This document shows positions 8,939-17,151 of a stretch of DNA of 32,495 nt, piece after piece. The DNA comes from Pseudomonadota bacterium (GTDB lineage Bacteria > Desulfobacterota > WTBG01 > JAPLJA01): positions 1 to 32,495 of the forward strand of contig JAPLJA010000092.1 of NCBI GenBank assembly GCA_026388815.1, in the 5' to 3' direction. Each line of letters opens with the position of its first letter. Position 1 is the stretch's first letter. The translations under genes and the position numbers were made by a program. The notes below the pieces were generated by a model, which worked only from the letters and a program-made list of their open reading frames with translations, made no database searches and was not told where the DNA came from.

Positions 8939-10006
8939 TCAGTGAGATGAGAGGAGCTGTACGAGTTCTTTGACATCCTGGCACCTCTCCTTGGGACAGA
9001 TGAGTAATTTTCCGTCAGTCTGGACAATTACCAAGTGAGAGATACCGATGGTGGTGATGAGATGGTCCTGGGCATGGATTACACAGTTCCGGGTATCAAT
9101 ACCTCTATGCCTGCCGATCACGGCATTTCCGTACTCATCGAGCTGATACACCCGTTCTAAGGCAGCCCACGTTCCCACATCATCCCACCGGAATTCTGCC
9201 GGGATCACCAGGATACCTTCTGCCTTTTCCAGTATGCCGTAATCAAGGGAGATCCTGGGAAACTGCCGGAACTCTTCAGTGATAACCCTGTTATTATCGA
9301 GCCTTTCCCTGATGCGGCTCATGCCGGTCCAGATCGCAGGAAGATATTTTTTAAAAAGATCCTGAATGGTCCTGTTCCGCCAGACGAAGATACCGCTGTT
9401 CCAGTAGTAATTCTTCTGGGTTACATATGTTTTAGCCAGCTTGAGATCAGGCTTCTCGACAAACTTTTCTACTTTAAGAAAGGGGATGTTATTAAGCCTG
9501 TCTGCCTGTCCCTGTGCTTTAATATATCCATATCCTGTCTCTGGACGGGTGGGCTTTATCCCCAGGGTGATGAGTGCATTCCGGGTAGCGAGAAGCTGGA
9601 TAGCCGCTGAAAGGGACTGCACATACATATCGTGGTCCGGGATATGGTGATCAGAGGGCATAACCACCATAACAGCATCCGGATCCCGTTTTTCCACATG
9701 GAGAGAGGCAAACCCGATACACGGGGCGGTATCCTTCCCGACCGGCTCAACCAGAAAGTTTTCCCTCGGTAATTCCGGTAACTGCTTTTGAGCAACCTTC
9801 AGGTGCTCCTTCCCCACAACCACTAAAATCCTTGGGAGAGGGATTAACGGTGTGATCCGCTCAACCGTCATCTGGAGCATACTCTTCTCGCCCAAGATGG
9901 GGAGAAACGGTTTGGGGGTCTCTCCGGTACTGAGTGGCCAGAACCGCTCGCCTCTTCCCCCTGCCATTAAAACAGCATAGGCTCTCTCTCGATTTTTTAT
10001 GGCCAT
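8939..10006 (-). CDS. Mannose-1-phosphate guanylyltransferase
   Basis: This 355-residue nucleotidyltransferase should make GDP-mannose from mannose 1-phosphate and GTP, feeding polysaccharide or glycan synthesis. The N-terminal nucleotide loop is LMAGGRGERFWPLS with the lysine motif PKPF. The sugar-binding region has VEKFVEKP, and NSGIFVW follows, all typical of the GMP family. It has no C-terminal phosphomannose isomerase domain, so it is the short monofunctional form. The ATG has only a weak ribosome-binding site. The gene ends 84 bases before dnaK on the same strand, with the dnaK promoter in that gap, so the two are probably separately expressed. No other sugar-nucleotide gene is nearby. 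Confidence 0.9.
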   Translation of the reverse strand: MAIKNRERAYAVLMAGGRGERFWPLSTGETPKPFLPILGEKSMLQMTVERITPLIPLPRILVVVGKEHLKVAQKQLPELPRENFLVEPVGKDTAPCIGFASLHVEKRDPDAVMVVMPSDHHIPDHDMYVQSLSAAIQLLATRNALITLGIKPTRPETGYGYIKAQGQADRLNNIPFLKVEKFVEKPDLKLAKTYVTQKNYYWNSGIFVWRNRTIQDLFKKYLPAIWTGMSRIRERLDNNRVITEEFRQFPRISLDYGILEKAEGILVIPAEFRWDDVGTWAALERVYQLDEYGNAVIGRHRGIDTRNCVIHAQDHLITTIGISHLVIVQTDGKLLICPKERCQDVKELVQLLSSH

Positions 10007-10121
10007 AGGTTACATTGTAATCTGTTTTACCTGATAAATCGAGGAAAAAACGAGTTAGGTACCTGTTTCTTGTACCTCGAGACCCGAAGCTTGTAATCCA
10101 AGACGGTGTTTGGAGCGGAGA

Positions 10122-11474
10122 TTAGAATTCATCTACACGAGGTGAAAAGTTCTCAAAGCGGGTATACTTGTCCACAAAGGTGAGCTTGATATCCCCCGTT
10201 GGCCCATTTCGCTGTTTCCCGACGAGGATTTCCGCTATGCCCTTGACGTCTTCGTCAGAGCGGTTATACAGCTCCTCCCGGTAAATAAAGGCGATGACGT
10301 CAGCATCCTGTTCGATGGCTCCTGACTCTCTTAAGTCAGCCAGTTGCGGCCTTTTATTCGGGCGATCTTCAACTCTCCGGTTCAACTGGGAAAGCGCTAC
10401 GATGGGGAGGTTCAATTCCTTGGCTAATGCCTTCAGTGATCGGGAGATGTCGGAGATTTCCTGTTCGCGGTTATCTGACGACCCCCTCCCCCTCATCAGC
10501 TGGAGGTAGTCAACGATGAGCAGACCGAGGTTATGTTCTGCCTTGAGCCTCCTCGCCTTTGCCCTCATCTCCAGGGCAGTCAACGCCGGCGTGTCGTCAA
10601 TAAAGATGGGTGCCTGTGAAAGGACATCGATGGCTGTAATCAGCTTTTTCCAGTCTTCCTTGTCGAGGAACCCCCTCCTGAGCCGGTGGGCGTCTACCCT
10701 CCCTTCAGAGCAGATCATCCTCAGGGCGATCTGCTCCTTGGACATTTCCAGGGAGAATATTGCCACCGGGATATTGGCTTCAATGGCTGCATACTGGGCA
10801 ATGTTGAGGCAGAAAGCGGTCTTCCCCATGCTGGGCCGTCCGGCCACAACGATCAGCTCAGAAGGCTGGAGGCCTGCGGTCAAGCGGTCAAGCTCCCCAA
10901 AACCCGTTGGCACACCGGTGACAAACTCCTTTCTCTCATAGAGCCGCTCAATGGTCTTCATGCTCTCTTTGAGGACGGACTTCAGGTCAAGAAAAGATGG
11001 CTTGATCTGTCTGCCGGTGATTTCAAATATGGACTTTTCAGCTTCATCCAGGAGGTCTTCCACATCCTTGCTGTCTTCATACCCACTGGTCACAATCTCG
11101 GTAGCTGTGGTGATCAGCTTCCGGATTACGGACTTCTCCCGGACAATCTTGGCGTAGTAGGAGATGTTGGAGGCGGTTGTAATATTATCTACCAGTGAGG
11201 CGAGGTATGCAGCTCCTCCCACGTCCTCGAGATGGTTTCTCTTTTTGAGTACCTCGGTTAAGGTAATGAGGTCGACTGGTTCGTTTTTGTTGAAGAGCTC
11301 CACCATACCCAGGAAGATCTTCCGGTGGGCCTCCCGGTAGAAGTCCTCTTGAGTAATGTATTCCAGGACCTTGTTGAACGCCTCATTTTCTACCAGGACT
11401 CCTCCCAGGACTGACTGTTCAGCGTCAATATTCTGTGGTGGAAGCTTATGGTTTACAGAAACCGAGTGGTCCAT
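10122..11474 (-). CDS. dnaB: Replicative DNA helicase DnaB
   Basis: DnaB is the ring helicase that unwinds DNA ahead of the replication fork. The 450-residue protein has the N-terminal primase-interaction domain (starting PPQNIDAEQSVLGGVL), a linker, and a RecA-like ATPase domain with Walker A GRPSMGKT and Walker B LLIVDYLQLM. The catalytic loop IVALSQLNR and the arginine-finger region RESGAIEQDADVIAFIYR are present. There is no intein at the usual insertion sites. It is the last gene of the rplU-rpsF-ssb-rpsR-rplI group, a widespread arrangement. It follows rplI by 45 bases and has no strong ribosome-binding site. Confidence 0.97.
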   Translation of the reverse strand: MDHSVSVNHKLPPQNIDAEQSVLGGVLVENEAFNKVLEYITQEDFYREAHRKIFLGMVELFNKNEPVDLITLTEVLKKRNHLEDVGGAAYLASLVDNITTASNISYYAKIVREKSVIRKLITTATEIVTSGYEDSKDVEDLLDEAEKSIFEITGRQIKPSFLDLKSVLKESMKTIERLYERKEFVTGVPTGFGELDRLTAGLQPSELIVVAGRPSMGKTAFCLNIAQYAAIEANIPVAIFSLEMSKEQIALRMICSEGRVDAHRLRRGFLDKEDWKKLITAIDVLSQAPIFIDDTPALTALEMRAKARRLKAEHNLGLLIVDYLQLMRGRGSSDNREQEISDISRSLKALAKELNLPIVALSQLNRRVEDRPNKRPQLADLRESGAIEQDADVIAFIYREELYNRSDEDVKGIAEILVGKQRNGPTGDIKLTFVDKYTRFENFSPRVDEF

Positions 11475-11519
11475 GATGAAAAACGTCGTATGAAAGGAAA
11501 GAAAAAATGGTTCCGGTGG

Positions 11520-11963
11520 TTAAGACTTAACCACCCAGACCTTGAGATTTGCTGTTATCCCTGGATTCAGCTTGATCGGGACAGTATAGATGCCCAGGCT
11601 TTTGATCGGTTCCTCGAGGAGGATCTTTTTCCGGTCGACCGTAACACCTTCGTTTTTAAGCGCCGCTTCAATGTCCAAGGACGTTACCGCACCAAACAAC
11701 TTATCCCCTTCTCCAGCAGCCATGGCGATGGTACAGGAGACCTCTTCCAGCTTCCTGGCAAGCTTCTCCGCTTCCTTTTTGTCTTTTCCAGCCTTCTGTT
11801 TCAGGAGCTGCTTCTGGTGTTCGAATTTCTTGACACTCTGAGAGGTAGCAAGAATAGCCTTCCCCTGTGGGATGAGGAAATTTCTTCCATACCCATCAGC
11901 CACCTGAATTACGTCACCTATCTTGCCGAGTGAGGGAATATCTTCTGTTAAAATGACCTTCAC
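11520..11963 (-). CDS. rplI: 50S ribosomal protein L9
   Basis: L9 binds 23S rRNA at the base of the L1 stalk. The 147-residue protein shows the N-terminal domain motif DVIQVADGYGRNFLIPQGKA, the long connecting helix rich in Lys and Glu, and the C-terminal RNA-binding domain. The start is GTG (MKVILTED), preceded by AAGGG. The gene sits between rpsR (46 bases) and dnaB (45 bases), as in many bacteria. Length and motifs are complete. Confidence 0.97.
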   Translation of the reverse strand: MKVILTEDIPSLGKIGDVIQVADGYGRNFLIPQGKAILATSQSVKKFEHQKQLLKQKAGKDKKEAEKLARKLEEVSCTIAMAAGEGDKLFGAVTSLDIEAALKNEGVTVDRKKILLEEPIKSLGIYTVPIKLNPGITANLKVWVVKS

Positions 11964-12009
11964 GTTGTATCCCTTTGCTTTATGATTTGCAGAATATATT
12001 AATTAATAA

Positions 12010-12258
12010 TTAATGCCTAATGGTAGTAAAAGGCAGGATAGCGATATTCCGTGCCCTTTTTACTGCCTGGGCAATCCTCTTTTGATGCTTGGCACAATTC
12101 CCTGAAATCCTCCGGGGAACGATCCTCCCCCGCTCGGTAATGAAGTACTTCAGGGTCGCAGAATCCTTATAATCAATCACCATGGTGCTGTCTGCACAGA
12201 ATCGGCATACCTTGCGCCTTGAATACATTCCTCGTTGCTTGTTCTGCGTTGGTCTCAA
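12010..12258 (-). CDS. rpsR: 30S ribosomal protein S18
   Basis: S18 pairs with S6 on the 30S platform. The core [10 protein letters not shown] is present, then DYKD and the C-terminal [33 protein letters not shown] run typical of S18. As written it starts with TTG and has 82 residues, with GGAGGAGGAG just upstream, partly overlapping the end of ssb. An ATG ten codons later (12228) would give a 72-residue protein nearer the usual S18 N-terminus but with GAGGA directly touching the codon. I kept the TTG because of its ribosome-binding site; the start is uncertain. Four cysteines occur; two form CRFC. Confidence 0.95.
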   Translation of the reverse strand: MRPTQNKQRGMYSRRKVCRFCADSTMVIDYKDSATLKYFITERGRIVPRRISGNCAKHQKRIAQAVKRARNIAILPFTTIRH

Positions 12259-12268
12259 CTCCTCCTCC

Positions 12269-12595
12269 TCACTCTTTCTCTAAGTAATGGATCCGGTCAG
12301 CAACCACTTCGAGCCTGTTTCGGCTCATCCCTTCAGGGCTCGTCCATCTCCTCTGCTTGAGCCTGCCGTTGACTAAAACCCTCCTGCCTTCCTGTAAGAC
12401 ATCCCGGAAATTGTCCAGACTCGATCCGAGTGCGATCACATCAATGTAACTCTTCCCCCCCTCTGTTTTGGAGACGTTCTTTGAAGGGTGAGAAAAGGCT
12501 ATGGTAAAAGTGATAACCGGATTCCCTTTCGGGTTGTACCGGATCTCAGGGTTCCTGATGAGGGTACCACTCAGGATGACATGGTTAACGTCCAC
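12269..12595 (-). CDS. ssb: Short single-stranded DNA-binding protein (SSB/PriB-position OB-fold)
   Basis: The 108-residue protein is one SSB-type OB-fold: it opens [18 protein letters not shown], contains [10 protein letters not shown], and has the [15 protein letters not shown] strand. It binds single-stranded DNA by family. It ends at HYLEKE just after the OB-fold, so the Gly/Pro-rich linker and the acidic DDDIPF-like tip that recruit partners are missing. The stop runs directly into the rpsR ribosome-binding site, so this is not an obvious frameshift. It occupies the slot between rpsF and rpsR where E. coli has PriB and many bacteria have full-length SSB. The start is GTG. Confidence 0.88.
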   Translation of the reverse strand: MDVNHVILSGTLIRNPEIRYNPKGNPVITFTIAFSHPSKNVSKTEGGKSYIDVIALGSSLDNFRDVLQEGRRVLVNGRLKQRRWTSPEGMSRNRLEVVADRIHYLEKE

Positions 12596-12612
12596 CCCTC
12601 ATCTGCCCCCTC

Positions 12613-12990
12613 TTACACCGCCTCTTCCGGCGGGGAAACCGTATCTTCTCTGGGGGCTACCTTCTCTTCAGGCGGCAATCCCTGGGCTTCACTTGCTGCC
12701 AGGGCAACCCCGGTCTGGACCATCTGATAGCGTAATATCTTCTCATTATAACGGAGGGTTCTCTCGATCTCCTTCAGAGAATCAGGAGAAGCCATAAAAT
12801 AGAAGATTACGTAGTATCCCTTCGAATTTTTCTTTACCTTATAGGTAAGCTTCCTCTTCCCCCATTTCTCAACCTTGACCACCTTGCCCTGGAGCTGGGT
12901 GATTGTTTCGGTCACCTTATTCGTGATGGTGCTTACCTCGTCTTCCGTTATCTCAGGGTTAGTTATCAATATGAGTTCATATCCTCTCAA
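12613..12990 (-). CDS. rpsF: 30S ribosomal protein S6
   Basis: S6 forms the S6-S18 pair on the 30S platform. The 125-residue protein begins MRGYELILITNPEI, as expected for S6, and contains GKRKLTYKVKKNSKGYYVIFYF, the conserved beta-sheet region. The C-terminal 30 residues are a low-complexity tail rich in Pro and Glu. The start is TTG with a GGAGG sequence upstream. rplU lies 21 bases upstream and ssb 17 bases downstream, so it is in a tight operon. Confidence 0.96.
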   Translation of the reverse strand: MRGYELILITNPEITEDEVSTITNKVTETITQLQGKVVKVEKWGKRKLTYKVKKNSKGYYVIFYFMASPDSLKEIERTLRYNEKILRYQMVQTGVALAASEAQGLPPEEKVAPREDTVSPPEEAV

Positions 12991-13011
12991 ACGTCATCCC
13001 TCCTCATTTGT

Positions 13012-13332
13012 TTATACGGTACTGGGCACGATCTCTTTAATGCGGAGGGTGGTGAAATACTGACGATGGCCCTGCTTTTTCCGGTAACCTTTCCTCCGTT
13101 TCGATTTGAAAACAATAATTTTCTTTGCCCTTCCTTGCTTTACAATCTCTCCGATTACCTTTGCGTTGGGTAGTACCGGGTTTCCGGCTGCAATTGCTCC
13201 ATCCTTTTCGAGAAGGAGAACTTCAGTTAATTCAACAGTATCGCCGACTTCTCCGGAGATTTTTTCCACGTCTAAGAGTACACCCGGATTAACCTTGTAT
13301 TGTTTGCCCCCGCTTCTGATGACTGCGTACAT
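13012..13332 (-). CDS. rplU: 50S ribosomal protein L21
   Basis: L21 binds 23S rRNA. The 106-residue protein has the standard start YAVIRSGGKQYKV and the C-terminal signature KIIVFKSKRRKGYRKKQGHRQ followed by TTLRI. ATG is preceded by GAGGT at good spacing. It is the first gene of the minus-strand operon and the promoter at 13376-13404 reads into it. rpmA (L27), which usually follows rplU, is absent here: the next gene is rpsF. Confidence 0.97.
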   Translation of the reverse strand: MYAVIRSGGKQYKVNPGVLLDVEKISGEVGDTVELTEVLLLEKDGAIAAGNPVLPNAKVIGEIVKQGRAKKIIVFKSKRRKGYRKKQGHRQYFTTLRIKEIVPSTV

Positions 13333-13375
13333 GAATTTCTACCTCAAACCTTGATTTACGACAAAGCAAAGGAAG

Positions 13376-13404
13376 AAAATAATGGAATTTTAAATTTTTG
13401 TCAA
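13376..13404 (-). promoter_or_regulatory. Promoter of the rplU-dnaB operon
   Basis: On the minus strand, a perfect TTGACA (13399-13404), a 17-base spacer and TATTTT (13376-13381) fit a strong sigma70-type promoter. Its -35 box shares five bases with the -35 box of a plus-strand promoter for mnmG, so the two are back to back. The spacer is A/T-rich. It is pattern-based and not tested. Confidence 0.75.
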
Positions 13405-13426
13405 CAGATAAATTCTATGGTATATC
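13398..13426 (+). promoter_or_regulatory. Candidate divergent promoter of mnmG
   Basis: On the plus strand, TTGTCA (13398-13403), a 17-base spacer and TATATC (13421-13426) form a moderate sigma70-like promoter. It would start transcription near 13433, just before the mnmG ribosome-binding site. This argues against a translation start at 13398 for mnmG. The TTGTCAA heptamer serves both directions. Confidence 0.5.
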
Positions 13427-13457
13427 TACTGCTTCGAATTCCTCTGGGGAGTCCTTC

Positions 13458-15347
13458 TTGCTTATCAGCCCAGTAACATACGATGTAATTGTTATCGGCG
13501 GCGGTCATGCCGGGTGTGAAGCTGCCCTGGCTGCTGCCCGGTCCGGCTGTCATACCATCCTTCTTACTCACAACCTCGACACCATTGGCTTCATGTCCTG
13601 CAATCCAGCCATCGGCGGCCTAGCTAAAGGGCAGCTCGTGAAAGAGATTGATGCCCTCGGCGGTGAGATGGGTAGGAATACGGATGCCACTGCCATCCAG
13701 TTCCGGGTCCTTAACACCAAGAAGGGTTCTGCAGTCCGGTCCTCCCGGGCACAGGTTGACCGCCAGGCCTACCGGCTAAGGATGAAGTCCGTCCTGGAGC
13801 GGCAGAGAAAACTGGAGCTGAAGCAGGCACCGGTAAACAGAATCTTTCTGGAAAACGGCAGGGTCAGAGGGGTGGAAACGAGCTGGGGAGAACAGTTTCT
13901 CTCTCATACGGTGATTGTCACCACCGGTACCTTCTTGAGAGGCCTGATCCATATCGGTCTCAGCCAGTTCCCGGCAGGCCGGATGGGAGACCCGCCTTCC
14001 GTTGAGCTTTCTCAGTGCCTGAAGGATCTCGGTTTCGAGATGGGGAGGCTGAAGACCGGTACCACGCCGAGACTGGACGGGAAGACCATTGATTTCTCAC
14101 AATTAGATTGCCAGAACGGGAACAATCCACCTCTCCCCTTCTCCTTTTCCACGAGAGAGATTACCCAGCCGCAGGTCCCCTGCTACATAACCTATACCAA
14201 TCAGACGACCCATGAGATCATCAGGAGCGGCCTGGATCGTTCTCCCCTCTTTACCGGCATCATCAAGGGAACTGGAGCACGGTACTGCCCCTCTATTGAG
14301 GACAAGGTGGTACGCTTTTCCGATAAAGACCGGCACCAGATCTTCCTTGAACCTGAAGGATACAATACCTCTGAGTACTATCCAAACGGCCTTGCCACGA
14401 GCCTGCCCCTGGATATTCAGATCAGGATGCTCCGGACCATCAAGGGGCTGGAGCAGGTGGAGATCATGCGGCCCGGTTATGCCATAGAATATGATTACAT
14501 CAATCCAACCCAACTCCTCCCGACCCTTGAGACCAAATCCATCCAGAACCTCTTCTGTGCAGGGCAGATCAACGGGACATCCGGGTATGAAGAGGCGGCA
14601 GCCCAGGGAATCATGGCAGGCATCAACGCAGCCCTGAAAGTGCAAGGAAAGCCGCCGTTCACCCTGGACAGGTCTGAGGCGTACATCGGGGTGCTGGTTG
14701 ACGACCTCATCACCAGGGGGACAAAAGAGCCCTACCGCATGTTCACCTCACGGGCTGAGTACCGCTTAGTCTTACGGGAGGACAATGCTGACTTGCGATT
14801 GAGGGATAAGGGGTATCAACTGGGCCTGGTATCTGAAGATGATTATGCCCGCTATCAAGAGAAGAAGAAAACCATAGAGCAGGAGAGGGAAAGGTTAAAG
14901 ATGGTAAAAATCAATCCTCACAAGATGGTCAATGATACCTTATGCTCTCTCGGTAGCAACCCCATCAAGAATGCCACCACACTCGAAGAACTCCTGCGCA
15001 GACCGGAACTGTCCTATGAGGATATCTCGGTATTTGACCCGAATCACCCTGAGGTCTTACCTACAGTTGCCCAGGAGATTGAGATACAAGTGAAGTACCA
15101 GGGCTACATCGAGCGGCAGGAGGAACAGATCGCACGGTTCAAGAAGATGGAACGGATGAAAATACCTCCCACCCTTGATTTTTCGTCCATCCCCAATCTG
15201 TCCACCGAGGTAAGGGAGAAGCTCTCAAAGATCCAGCCGGTATCTCTGGGTCAGGCCTCCCGCATCTCCGGTATCACCCCTGCTGCACTCTCCATCCTGA
15301 TGATCTACTTGAAGAAGCTGGGGCATCTTGAAATGAGGGGCACATGA
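13458..15347 (+). CDS. mnmG: tRNA uridine-5-carboxymethylaminomethyl enzyme MnmG (GidA)
   Basis: With MnmE, MnmG adds the carboxymethylaminomethyl group to wobble U34 of several tRNAs. The FAD-binding opening YDVIVIGGGHAGCEAALAAA and the later CNPAIGGLAKGQLVKEID and ACC/FAD-domain segments are intact. The frame is open from a TTG at 13398, but that lies in the divergent promoter. The TTG at 13458 has GGGGAG six bases before it and gives a 629-residue protein, the usual MnmG length, so I prefer it. The stop overlaps the next gene by four bases (ATGA), so coupling is likely. Confidence 0.95.
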   Translation: MLISPVTYDVIVIGGGHAGCEAALAAARSGCHTILLTHNLDTIGFMSCNPAIGGLAKGQLVKEIDALGGEMGRNTDATAIQFRVLNTKKGSAVRSSRAQVDRQAYRLRMKSVLERQRKLELKQAPVNRIFLENGRVRGVETSWGEQFLSHTVIVTTGTFLRGLIHIGLSQFPAGRMGDPPSVELSQCLKDLGFEMGRLKTGTTPRLDGKTIDFSQLDCQNGNNPPLPFSFSTREITQPQVPCYITYTNQTTHEIIRSGLDRSPLFTGIIKGTGARYCPSIEDKVVRFSDKDRHQIFLEPEGYNTSEYYPNGLATSLPLDIQIRMLRTIKGLEQVEIMRPGYAIEYDYINPTQLLPTLETKSIQNLFCAGQINGTSGYEEAAAQGIMAGINAALKVQGKPPFTLDRSEAYIGVLVDDLITRGTKEPYRMFTSRAEYRLVLREDNADLRLRDKGYQLGLVSEDDYARYQEKKKTIEQERERLKMVKINPHKMVNDTLCSLGSNPIKNATTLEELLRRPELSYEDISVFDPNHPEVLPTVAQEIEIQVKYQGYIERQEEQIARFKKMERMKIPPTLDFSSIPNLSTEVREKLSKIQPVSLGQASRISGITPAALSILMIYLKKLGHLEMRGT

Positions 15348-16045
15348 TGGATGAAAAAGAACACCATAACCTTTTCCTGAAGAGGGAGGCAGAAGCAGCC
15401 GGGATAACGCTCTGCGGTGTGGCACAACTGAGCACTCTCAACCTGCACCTGCTCGACCTTCCTGAGGACACGAGAGAGAGACTGCCTTTCGGGATTTCCC
15501 TGGCCCTGAAACTATCTGATGCAGTCATAGATGAGATCATAGATCAGCCAAACCGGCTCTATTTCCATCACTACCGCCAGGCAAACAATTTGCTCGACAG
15601 CGCAGCCTTCAAAATCACTGCACTGATTGAAGCGAGGGGGTTCCATGCGTTGCCCATTGCCGCATCACAGGTGATTGACTGGCAGAATCAGAGAGGTCAC
15701 CTCTCTCATAAGAAGGTGGCAGCGGGCGCCGGACTCGGCTGGCTGGGAAGGAACAACCTCCTGGTTACCCCTCAATTCGGCGCACGGGTACGGCTGGCTA
15801 CCATCCTCACCGATCTCCCCCTTGTCCCTGATACGCCGCTCATCGAAGGATGCGGGGATTGCCTGGCCTGCCTCTCTGTCTGTCCTGCCGGGGCGATTAG
15901 GGAAAACCCGGAGGATTTTGACCATCGGCAGTGTTATGAGCAATTGAGGTTCTTTAAGGATAAGGTGAATCTCGGCCACTTTATCTGCGGAATCTGCGTT
16001 AAGGCCTGTAGAGGAAAGAAAGGGAGAGCGCTTGCATCAGGATGA
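15344..16045 (+). CDS. QueG-like (epoxyqueuosine reductase family) 4Fe-4S protein
   Basis: The 233-residue protein resembles the core of epoxyqueuosine reductase, the cobalamin and 4Fe-4S enzyme of queuosine synthesis. It has GLGWLGRNNLLVTPQFGAR and RLATILTDLPL, and a ferredoxin-like segment CGDCLACLSVCPAGAI. A second set of cysteines follows, including CGICVKAC. It is shorter than full QueG, which has about 300-380 residues, and lacks the C-terminal extension. I cannot tell whether it still makes queuosine, so no symbol is given. It overlaps mnmG by four bases, and both would act in wobble-base tRNA modification. It also overlaps birA by 14 bases. Confidence 0.75.
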   Translation: MMDEKEHHNLFLKREAEAAGITLCGVAQLSTLNLHLLDLPEDTRERLPFGISLALKLSDAVIDEIIDQPNRLYFHHYRQANNLLDSAAFKITALIEARGFHALPIAASQVIDWQNQRGHLSHKKVAAGAGLGWLGRNNLLVTPQFGARVRLATILTDLPLVPDTPLIEGCGDCLACLSVCPAGAIRENPEDFDHRQCYEQLRFFKDKVNLGHFICGICVKACRGKKGRALASG

Positions 16046-17006
16046 AAAGATCATCTCCCTGCTCCTTGAGCATCAGGGGTATCTCTCAGGTGAATCTATA
16101 GCCCGCAGTCTAAACTGTTCCCGGGCAGCCATCTGGAAATGGATGAGGAAGCTGAAAAAAGATGGCTTTGCCATCCATGCCCACCCCAGATTGGGCTACT
16201 GCCTCCTTTCTCTGCCGGATACTCCATTCCCTTCAGTGGTCAGGTCAGGCTTAAAAACCGCCCGGTTTGGCCAGGAGGTCTATTACTATCCTCGAATTGA
16301 TTCTACAAATAGTGCAGCACGCCAGTTGGCAGAAAAAAGTGCTCAGGAAGGTACCATGGTCATTGCTGATGAACAGCTCAGGGGCAGGGGGAGGCTCAGC
16401 CGAAGCTGGATCTCCCCGCCAAAAAAGGATCTGCTCTTCACCCTCATCTTTCGCCCGGACATGAAGCCTTTACAGGTATTCCGTCTTACGCTGATTACTT
16501 CCCTTGCCATATCCAGGGCGATTGAAAGGGAAACAGGATTGAAACCCCTCATCAAATGGCCCAACGATCTCTATCTGGAGAATAAGAAGTGTTGCGGCAT
16601 CCTTACGGAGTTCACCGGAGAGCAGGACAGGGTAACGTATTGTCTGGTAGGCATCGGAATCAATGTAAACTCCAACCCTGGTGAACATCCTGAGATCCGG
16701 GATAGTGCCACCTCCCTCTCTCAGTGCCTGAAAAAAGAGGTGCCGCGGATTCCAATCCTGCAGGCCATACTGGAAAGCATAGAGCAGAATTATCAACAGT
16801 TGAGAGAAGAAGGGGTTGAAAAGTTACGGGAGAAGTGGAACAACCGTTCCTTTATCCTGGGGAAACAAGTACTCGTATCTTCAGGCGAAACGGAAGAACA
16901 CGGGATTGCCGAATCCATTGATGAAGACGGCTTCCTCATCTTGATTGATGAGCAGGGAGAAAGGAAAAAAATCCTGAGCGGAGATGTCTCGCTGAGGGTA
17001 ACGTAA
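16032..17006 (+). CDS. birA: Biotin-protein ligase / biotin repressor BirA
   Basis: BirA activates biotin to biotinyl-AMP and attaches it to the carrier lysine of acetyl-CoA carboxylase. The 324-residue protein is the bifunctional form. It has an N-terminal winged helix-turn-helix (about 10-60, with LNCSRAAIWKWMRKLKKDG) followed by the ligase domain with RGRGRLSRSW, the KWPNDLY motif and a C-terminal SH3-like domain. It begins with TTG 14 bases before the previous gene ends, with GGGAGA upstream. The HTH suggests it also represses biotin genes; bioB is next, with no obvious operator recognised in the gap. Confidence 0.94.
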   Translation: MHQDEKIISLLLEHQGYLSGESIARSLNCSRAAIWKWMRKLKKDGFAIHAHPRLGYCLLSLPDTPFPSVVRSGLKTARFGQEVYYYPRIDSTNSAARQLAEKSAQEGTMVIADEQLRGRGRLSRSWISPPKKDLLFTLIFRPDMKPLQVFRLTLITSLAISRAIERETGLKPLIKWPNDLYLENKKCCGILTEFTGEQDRVTYCLVGIGINVNSNPGEHPEIRDSATSLSQCLKKEVPRIPILQAILESIEQNYQQLREEGVEKLREKWNNRSFILGKQVLVSSGETEEHGIAESIDEDGFLILIDEQGERKKILSGDVSLRVT

Positions 17007-17130
17007 AGATTGCTTCGCTTCGCTCGCAATGACAGGACAGTGGTAAATTCACTTCCAGGTCATAGCGGGAAAGTTAAGCTCTCTCATGGTCATTGCGAGG
17101 AGTCTGCTTGGGCGGACGACGAAGCAATCT
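17007..17130. repeat. Inverted repeat pair of ATTGCTTCG...CGCAATGAC type
   Basis: The left arm at 17007-17033 begins AGATTGCTTCG and ends CTCGCAATGAC. The right arm at 17089-17130 is its inverted relative, GTCATTGCGAGG to CGAAGCAATCT, with 15 extra bases. This is a dispersed intergenic repeat; similar ATTGCTTCG/CGCAATGAC sequences are familiar from many bacterial genomes. It separates birA from bioB. The right arm is open in the bioB frame and would add a false N-terminus to that gene. Confidence 0.7.
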
Positions 17131-17151
17131 CTGATGAAGGTAATATACCGT

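Noticed and set aside
10045-10077. Rho-independent terminator between dnaB and the guanylyltransferase gene
   Set aside because: A six-base AGGTAC/GTACCT stem is near a T run, but six bases separate them and the stem does not extend, so it is too weak to call.
13398-13457. Longer mnmG start (TTG at 13398)
   Set aside because: It falls in the divergent promoter and lacks a ribosome-binding site; the TTG at 13458 has GGGGAG and gives the normal length.
14103-14645. 180-codon minus-strand frame inside mnmG
   Set aside because: It lies within a clear mnmG gene and has no independent support.
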